A stretch of DNA of 35,118 bases, taken from Sperchopsis tessellata (lineage: Eukaryota; Arthropoda; Insecta; Coleoptera; Hydrophilidae). Shown one piece after another: positions 22,401-29,900 of the stretch (position 1 is its first letter; every line of letters begins with the position of its first letter). The DNA lies in contig JAWQRN010000176.1 of the NCBI GenBank assembly GCA_033557685.1, positions 1 through 35,118 of the forward strand, given 5' to 3'. The position numbers and the translations under genes are program-made. The notes under the pieces are model-generated. The model worked only from the letters and a program-made list of their open reading frames with translations. It ran no database searches and was not told the DNA's origin.

Positions 22401-25400
22401 AGTTATCTTTGGTTTTATTTTCTAAGGGCTGATAGTAGACCAGACAGCTGCTAAGGTATTTAGCATGAATCAGTACCTATTGATATTTACCAGATTAGGT
22501 TTTTTTCTATTAAAATATTTACTTTGTTTTTATATGTTTTTATTAAGTTTAATTTATTTTCTATATGTATATATTTTTGGTTCATATAAATTTATTTATT
22601 TTGTATTTACTTTATATTATGCGAGTGCTAATAAATTCAATTATTATCTAAAATCACAACTCTGGATCTGATACACTGCCAAAAATTATCTGTCGAGATT
22701 GCGCTGACTAAAACCATGTTTGGATTACTGATATTCATATTAAACCTTGCAGTTACCAACTGCACTTATTAGTAAAATGGCAAGAGACTTTTCAAATTTG
22801 AAGAAGATGACAGTAAATTACCACCCTATCTTACATCTCAAATCTTTTTGAAATTTTATGAGGGAATGGTTAACAGTATTCAGTCTGTAACAATATTTGT
22901 CAGATACCTTTAAATTTCAATGTGAGGTAAATGATTTTGGAAAAAAACACTGAACAAAATCAATCATGGTGTTCTTGTAGCGAAGAGGTTTTGGTTTCAT
23001 ACATTTCTTGCTGCTTTAATTCTTTGAACCTGATAAAGCAGAATCATTTTGTTGTTGAGGTGCAGGGTAATCTCCCTGCTAATTTACTGCATCTTCTGGT
23101 GTGCCACAAGGATTCATTCTTGGACACTTTTATTTCTGCTTTTAATTTATAATCTATTTGCCATCACTGAAAATAACGCACTGCAGATATTATAAGATCA
23201 TAGCAAACAAAGAATTTTATTATATTCTTTTCAGATTGTGGTAAAGTTCACCTATAATAATTTAATGATTTTCCAATTTTTCATAGACATTTCAAAGGTG
23301 ACGTCGTTTTGTCCTTTGACCTATCTTGAAGTGTATATTATTTTATTATTAGAAAAGAAGTTAAGTATAGATGAATCTGAAGTGATAGGTAAGGTAAGAT
23401 AGGTTCAATGGTAATAAGTTAGGTAGTGTAAGTAGATTTGGGTAGGTTAAGTTCGGTATGTTAGATAGGGAAGGGAGTCTAAAAGGATATGATAGCATAA
23501 GATAGGGTTAAGGGGGATAGTTCCCGTTGCCAGATTGAACAGTTTTGAGAGATTCATATAAGGATGCTTTTCCGTTATAGGACAAAGGAAGGTATGGAAG
23601 CCCTGTCTGTCCCATTTTGACAACACATGGGGATGGTTGTATGAACATAGAAGCAAGGAATACAGTATGCTAGAGTGTAATCGAAGATAAGGTGAAAGAA
23701 AGTTAGTCAAGGGGTACCAGACAATAATAAAGAGAGCGCAAGTGTGCCGAAGACACACCCAAACGCACAAAAAACAAAAGAAATATTTTTTCTGGGGCGA
23801 GTTTGTAAGAGGATTAGTCCTCATACAGCTGACACCATAACCTAACGTTATATCTCTAACCCAGTCCACGTAGAAGTTAGTCCGAAGGCGAGGTGAATAT
23901 TAGGAAATTAATCGAAAGCCCAGGCAAAAATAAATTCTTTCAACAATTTTCTATTTAAAAAAAATACGACTTACCATCATCAGTTGCTATGGATAAGAAT
24001 TTCTCTGATACAAAAAGTTGTTTGTCCATGTCTAAAACCACATTCCAAAGGTTCTGCATGTTATTGTCTTTTTCACCTTGGACAGATGTTATTTTAAGAA
24101 GTAAGCACGCTGCACACAGTCCCTCTGTGACCACAGGGGCTTGGGCAGGTTGTACAACAGCTCTATCAATCGCTTTTAGTAAAGTAGGTACAAGCTGACT
24201 GGCTTGCACCAGAGTATTGCCATGGAAGCAACTTAACATGCATTGAATATAGGACGTCCGTACAATAGGTGTGGAAGTTTTAAGCTCTAGTCCATTCTAC
24301 AAAACAAAAATGTATACACAACAACAATGTTAAATGTATTCAAATATATTACCTTCAATGAGTCAACAATCTTTTTGGGAATTTCATTGCTAAATTTAGA
24401 TGTCCAAAAGGACATCATATCTAATGTGTGGCAAAGAGTTTTTTCATGTACTTCAACTTCTAAAACTCTGATAAACATCTCTACTACTAAGGTAGTTAAT
24501 TGTTGCAAGTTGCTACCTAATACACCATTGAAACTAAAGTTGCCAGCACCCTAAGATAAAATAAAGGGAACATAAAACATTAATCTTCAAATTATTATAA
24601 GATCTTACCTGTAACACGCTAATTTTATGGTCTACTACAGTAAGTTTGCCGTCTGATCCATTAAACACAGAAAAAGTTTGCTTCAAAAGGGATTCGATTG
24701 CTAATGATTCGCTAATTTGTTGTGCTAATCTTTTACAAGCATCTGCAGATTCTTCTCTTGCTAAATCATCTTTAGAATGTAAGTTGGCTAAAGTAAAAGT
24801 AAAATATTTGTAAGATAATGATTATCAAGATTATATTTACATTATTTTAAGCACTTATTTAGAAATATTATCTCTAATTAGAAATATAATTACTTACAAA
24901 TTAAACTTTTTCCAAGATCCATTGCATATTTGCTCAAATCAAGACTTAATCCTGACATTACTAAACCAACACATTCCAAAATTATTTCAGGATTCCTAAG
25001 CATTGATTTTTGGAGAGCTGGCAATAAAGAAGATTTAAACTGATCATGTGACACCTTCTTTAAAAGAGGATAACAAGCTTGTATGATGGTTTTGTGCGGT
25101 TTAGTTTTGCAGCTCACAAGAGTTTTTATAAATGTATCTAATAAAAATTGCTAAAAATAAACAAAATAAATGTACATTTAGTGCCTCATGAGTGATTTTC
25201 TAAAAGATGTAGTAATTTCAGTCAAACTTGAATGTAACATCATCGCATGCAGTAGGTCTATTTTGGTTTGGACGAGTTCAAATTTGAAACTATGAAGAAT
25301 ATAGTGTCAACTGGCGATTTCACAATAGTAGTTAGTGATTATAGAAAAAAGTTTTGCAGAAACAGTTCGAGTTACATATACAAGTGTGGGTTTGTATATC

Positions 25401-26943
25401 CATTTTGAAATAAATAAGTTAAAAATTCTTCTATCTGCAATATATTACTTAACTTTAATTTAAAGTTTGTACAATTAATGTGTTTCTGTAACTCCACACG
25501 CGAAACAATCGAATATCAAATTTTGATGAATAGATTTTAAAGTAGACTGAATTAACTATAAATAACATTTAATTGAAAAATACTTACCATGTAATCATCC
25601 ACAAAATCAACGTTTTGTTTATCAGAAAGAGATTGCACTAATGTGGCCCCAATAACAGCTACAAAATGAGTTTGTTCCATAGATTTCAGTGAATCTAAAT
25701 ACATTTTTTCACTGCCTTCCACTGAATTCCAAGCATTAATAAGCTAAAGAAACAACAATTCAAATTTATTAATATATCATTTTGTGTCAAAGGTAGTAAC
25801 AACAAATGATAGAATTTTGCTAATTTTGTTAATTTTAGTTGTAGGTTGTAGATGATAGCATCCGGATTCCAAACTTGGAAAGTACTGGTAATGCAATACT
25901 TCTTATAGCATAAATAATAACAGTTTATTGCACGATCAACAGAAGAAAAGGAGATGTCAGACCTAAAAGGAAGTTGGAAACACCTCTCCTGCTAGATATA
26001 ATAAATCCTTTAGTTAAAATAACAAAAACCAGCAGAACAAAATCACCTTCACGATACATATACAAGGAATCAAATATGTATTCGACTTTGTTCGCGTCTT
26101 CCTTATACAAGCAGCTTTCCTGGAACAACACCGATTCAAAGTTTCTTCCCTGGTCAGAATGGAGTTCCAGAGGCATCCCAAATCCACTGAAAAACTCCTT
26201 AACCAATACTTCTGCAACTGTTCAGGCTTCCTAGTTCGGTAGGGCATCTGCTTTAACCCATTTTCTGGGAATGGTCCAGCTAAGTCTATAGCAATTCTCT
26301 CGAAAAGGCTTCCTATGCTATACGGCTTCATCAGAGCCTTTCTTTTCCTATTCAGACCATTAGTTGCTGAACAGGTAGTGCATATAGAATCATTCTTGAA
26401 CTTTCTTAATTGTTTTTCTTACACCTAAATGCCTTTTGTTTTAGGTAGCACCAGCACATGGTCTATTTATCTCCCTCTTCATTCTCTAAGGCCCTTGCCA
26501 ACAATTAATTTACCATCATCAGTGAGTTACACTGCACCCAGTTGGTTTCAGGGTTTGGCTCTAGTTGGCTACTTTTTCGCAAATGCCCTTGCTGCATTGA
26601 CATACATTGACATACTGTACGTCAATTATTTACTGGTTTTAATTATACTTTTTTCCAAATATTGTTCTTGTTTGTACATTGTATATAGATGAAGTATTTG
26701 TTTACGTGTAATGAGACAAATTGTATAATTTATAGGTAAGCAATTATCCATTATATAAACCATGTCCTGCTTTTTCCTTTTGATCTTGCTTTTTAGACCT
26801 TAGATGAACAACTAAACATAGTTAGAAACGTTAGCGAATGCTTGAAATAATATACTTAACATGCATACCTGACTTATGTCTTTTATTGACAGTATCAACC
26901 TGATAGTACAGAGATAAATTTATGTCTTTTCTCTTAATGTTAC

Positions 26944-26998
<55 letters not shown>

Positions 26999-29900
26999 AA
27001 AATTTATAAATATAATTTCACAAGTTTCTTATGAACATAAAGAGAGATATCACAACCTAGTAAAAAAACTCTCTAAACAAATAAAAGGGGTGGGACACTA
27101 TTAAGTTCGACACAGATCTACGTAACCTAGAAGCCTTATGAGTTAAGGTAACTTATTTTAAAACTTTACACCCCAGTATTTTGTATATTGCTTAGTAGTC
27201 TAAAGGGGATGATAGGGAGCTCCAAAAAATCACCATATATACTATTATGGTCATGGTTAACATTATTTGCCTCAAATCTGTCTTCATTCTGATGCACTAA
27301 AGTCACACACGAAAACAAAAATTGAAAGTGCGGTGAAGATCCCTTTCTGACTAAAACTTGCTCTGCAACTGTCACAGAATGAAAACTACAGCCCCAGTCT
27401 CACGAACATTTAGACTCCGTCCTAGTGGCTTTGTTTACATTACAACTATGACCAACACGTATATAAATTTGATTTCCTAAAATGTCAGTTGTGTCATATT
27501 TATAATTTTGTGAAAAAATCTATGTTCATGCACTAAGCTATATGGGAAGCAAAATTGCCCGAACTAGGAAAAGTGTGTCAAACAATTAGCAAATCACAAT
27601 GTTCAGTGCTCCTGCAAATGTGCTCCACTTTGGTGGTCCGTATGTAGACAAGAACACTCCATCTTTTGTAACTTTTAGAGAAGCAGCACCAACAAATATA
27701 TTCACTCTCGTCCTTTGAAAATTGTACTTATAAATAACTCGCAATTTGCTATGACAGTTCATTAGAGAGAGAAAAAAAAAACAGACATTACCTATTTGTC
27801 CTTTTTATAATAAGAAATACTTTCTTATTACTTCTTTTTGAATATGATTATTAACTAAGAATTTGTTGCTTCCTTCACCGTACATGAATATGTTATTTTG
27901 ATATTTCATTAAATCAAATTTCGAGCAAACCGTCAAGTCAACATATAATATGCTTACTCATGATCTTAAAGCATATATACAAGGAATCAAATATGTATTC
28001 GTACGTGGGGTACAGCTAATTACTAACAAGAGCAGTGCTGATGACGTCTCATTGACAGAAACACGTTGTCCACTGCAATTACGGCTAGTTCGTAAATTTT
28101 TCGATGGATATTTGATTTCTGTATTAAATATATTGACTTGAACGGTTTGCTCGAGATTTGATTTAATCAAATATCAAAATAATTATTGACTTTTTACCTA
28201 ACTTATAAATCAGTCACCAGCTGCTTGTGTTTTTATCAGCGCATATGACGTTAACTGTTCGAATTTTACTAAGTTATGTCTCAGCTGTCATGAATCGTGA
28301 AAACTATATAGTCTGGGTTTTCATTTAGTTAAGTACTTTTTGCATATTTGGTTTGTAAATGACAGTGAAATTAAAAAAAAAACTGTAAGGAGCAGTAAAA
28401 TATAGATATTTAATTTAAGAATATAATGTGGAGATAATTTCTAGTGGCACAAATCTCTTAAATCTCATGAAAAATAATAAATATATACTCACCAAATGAT
28501 TAGCCTTACGAGACTTTTTTTCAATACCAGCTGCAGATACGGAACACAACAGAATAGCTTGCAGTTCTACCATTTTTTTAATTTCTTGTTTCATAGTTTC
28601 TTCATTGTTTTTCCATCCATTAACAAATAAAATAGTAGACCAACTTAAAGCAGTTACAGAGCTTTGAGAAGTATATGACCTGAAAAAAATGTTTTTGTAA
28701 ACTATGATATAGTGTTGTTTGTGCTACAAGTTTACATAAGCTCTTGTAACTAAACTTATTATATATTTTCTCATTTATATACACATACTCTTAGAAAAAT
28801 CAGTTATATTTCTAAATTTTCTAATATTTTAAGCTGTCCTTGATATAATACAAAAAAAGAGTCGAAAATTTCCGAATATACTAAGACTTTACAAAAGCTG
28901 TAGAGACAACAAAAAATTAATGTTAAGACGAGAAGGCAGAATATAGAGTATATGGAACTTTGATAGGTCATTAAATAGTGAATAAAGGAAGATGTTAAAA
29001 TATACAACTATGGCATGACTCATAGGAGCTACAAACAGATGAAACAGACACGATGATTTGATCTGAGATCTAAAAATGATAAGAGAGTTGATGATAGAGA
29101 GGAAACCTTTGAAGTGGTTAGAAATTTTTCCAATAACTATATCAAGAGGAAAGTAAACATATAAACATCTCTACCAAGGAACTTCTTCCTTTCCACCAAT
29201 CGTACCCTCAGAAGTTACACATGCTCTAAAATCAATGAAGAGTGGAAAAGCACAAAGGGAAGACAGGACCACGGTTTATATATAAAAAATTGTTGCAATG
29301 AGATATATGGAGAAAATTGTATATGAACTTTTGTGACCATGACCATATAAAGATTTGTTGAGAGTGAGACGTTCCACCAATATTATCCTCAAAAGTTGCA
29401 CATGCTCTAAAATTCATGGTGTGGAAAAGCACCAGAGAAAGACATACTAAAAATTGTTGGAGATGAGATATAAACAGTTCTGATAAAACATGTCATGCAT
29501 AGAATATGAATCCACAAAAAAGGAAATAAAGAAGACCTAAAAAATTACCGCCCAAAATTTTTTACATCCGTGGCTTATAGATATTTTATTTATTTTGCTA
29601 CTAACTACATTGTATATGAACAAAGCCTATATTATACATTACAATATTTTTCCATTGCAAATGAAGGATTAAATATGTTCCATAGGTCCAAAAATTTCAC
29701 ATTGTCAAATTGCCTTCCAATTCCATAAGTGGAGCAATAATTTTTATTTTTTTATGTTATAAACCATCATTTCTTATTCATTCCATTCCATTTCTGTTAA
29801 ATTTCTAATAATACCACCAAAATATCATCATAAATTTTACTATATTTTGGACACATAAAATAATTACGAACCGCCTTGTAGACCAATTCGATTCTTACCA

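Larger units (their letters stand above)
20805..23974 (-). other. GCN1 intron 9
   Basis: This 3.2-kb intron contains the long foldback (21047-21512), a plus-strand LINE RT scrap (22800-23160) and a G-rich degenerate GGTAGG/GGTTAAG stretch (about 23385-23475). A 77-codon minus-strand ORF (21977-22210) and a 140-codon minus-strand ORF (23447-23869) are open but have no recognisable domain; both may be chance or element-derived. Confidence 0.8.
25744..28492 (-). other. GCN1 intron 4
   Basis: This 2.75-kb intron contains a truncated Ty3/gypsy integrase remnant (26085-26440), a TA microsatellite (26950-26993) and the inverted/direct copies of repeat family A (27856-28187). The stretches 25925-26084 and 27950-28001 share 26 bases. 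I see no gene in 26450-26945 or 27000-27850, although a 69-codon minus-strand ORF (27166-27375) is open and unassigned. Confidence 0.8.

Noticed and set aside
22465..22671. Plus-strand ORF with membrane-like composition (Phe/Leu/Tyr-rich)
   Set aside because: The hydrophobic residues reflect a T-rich stretch; no start context, splice site or family pattern supports a gene.
23447..23869. 140-codon minus-strand ORF in intron 9
   Set aside because: It is the longest open stretch outside GCN1 and the gag, but has Cys/Leu/Ser-rich composition without domain, splice context or conservation signal that I can see. Probably chance or element-derived.
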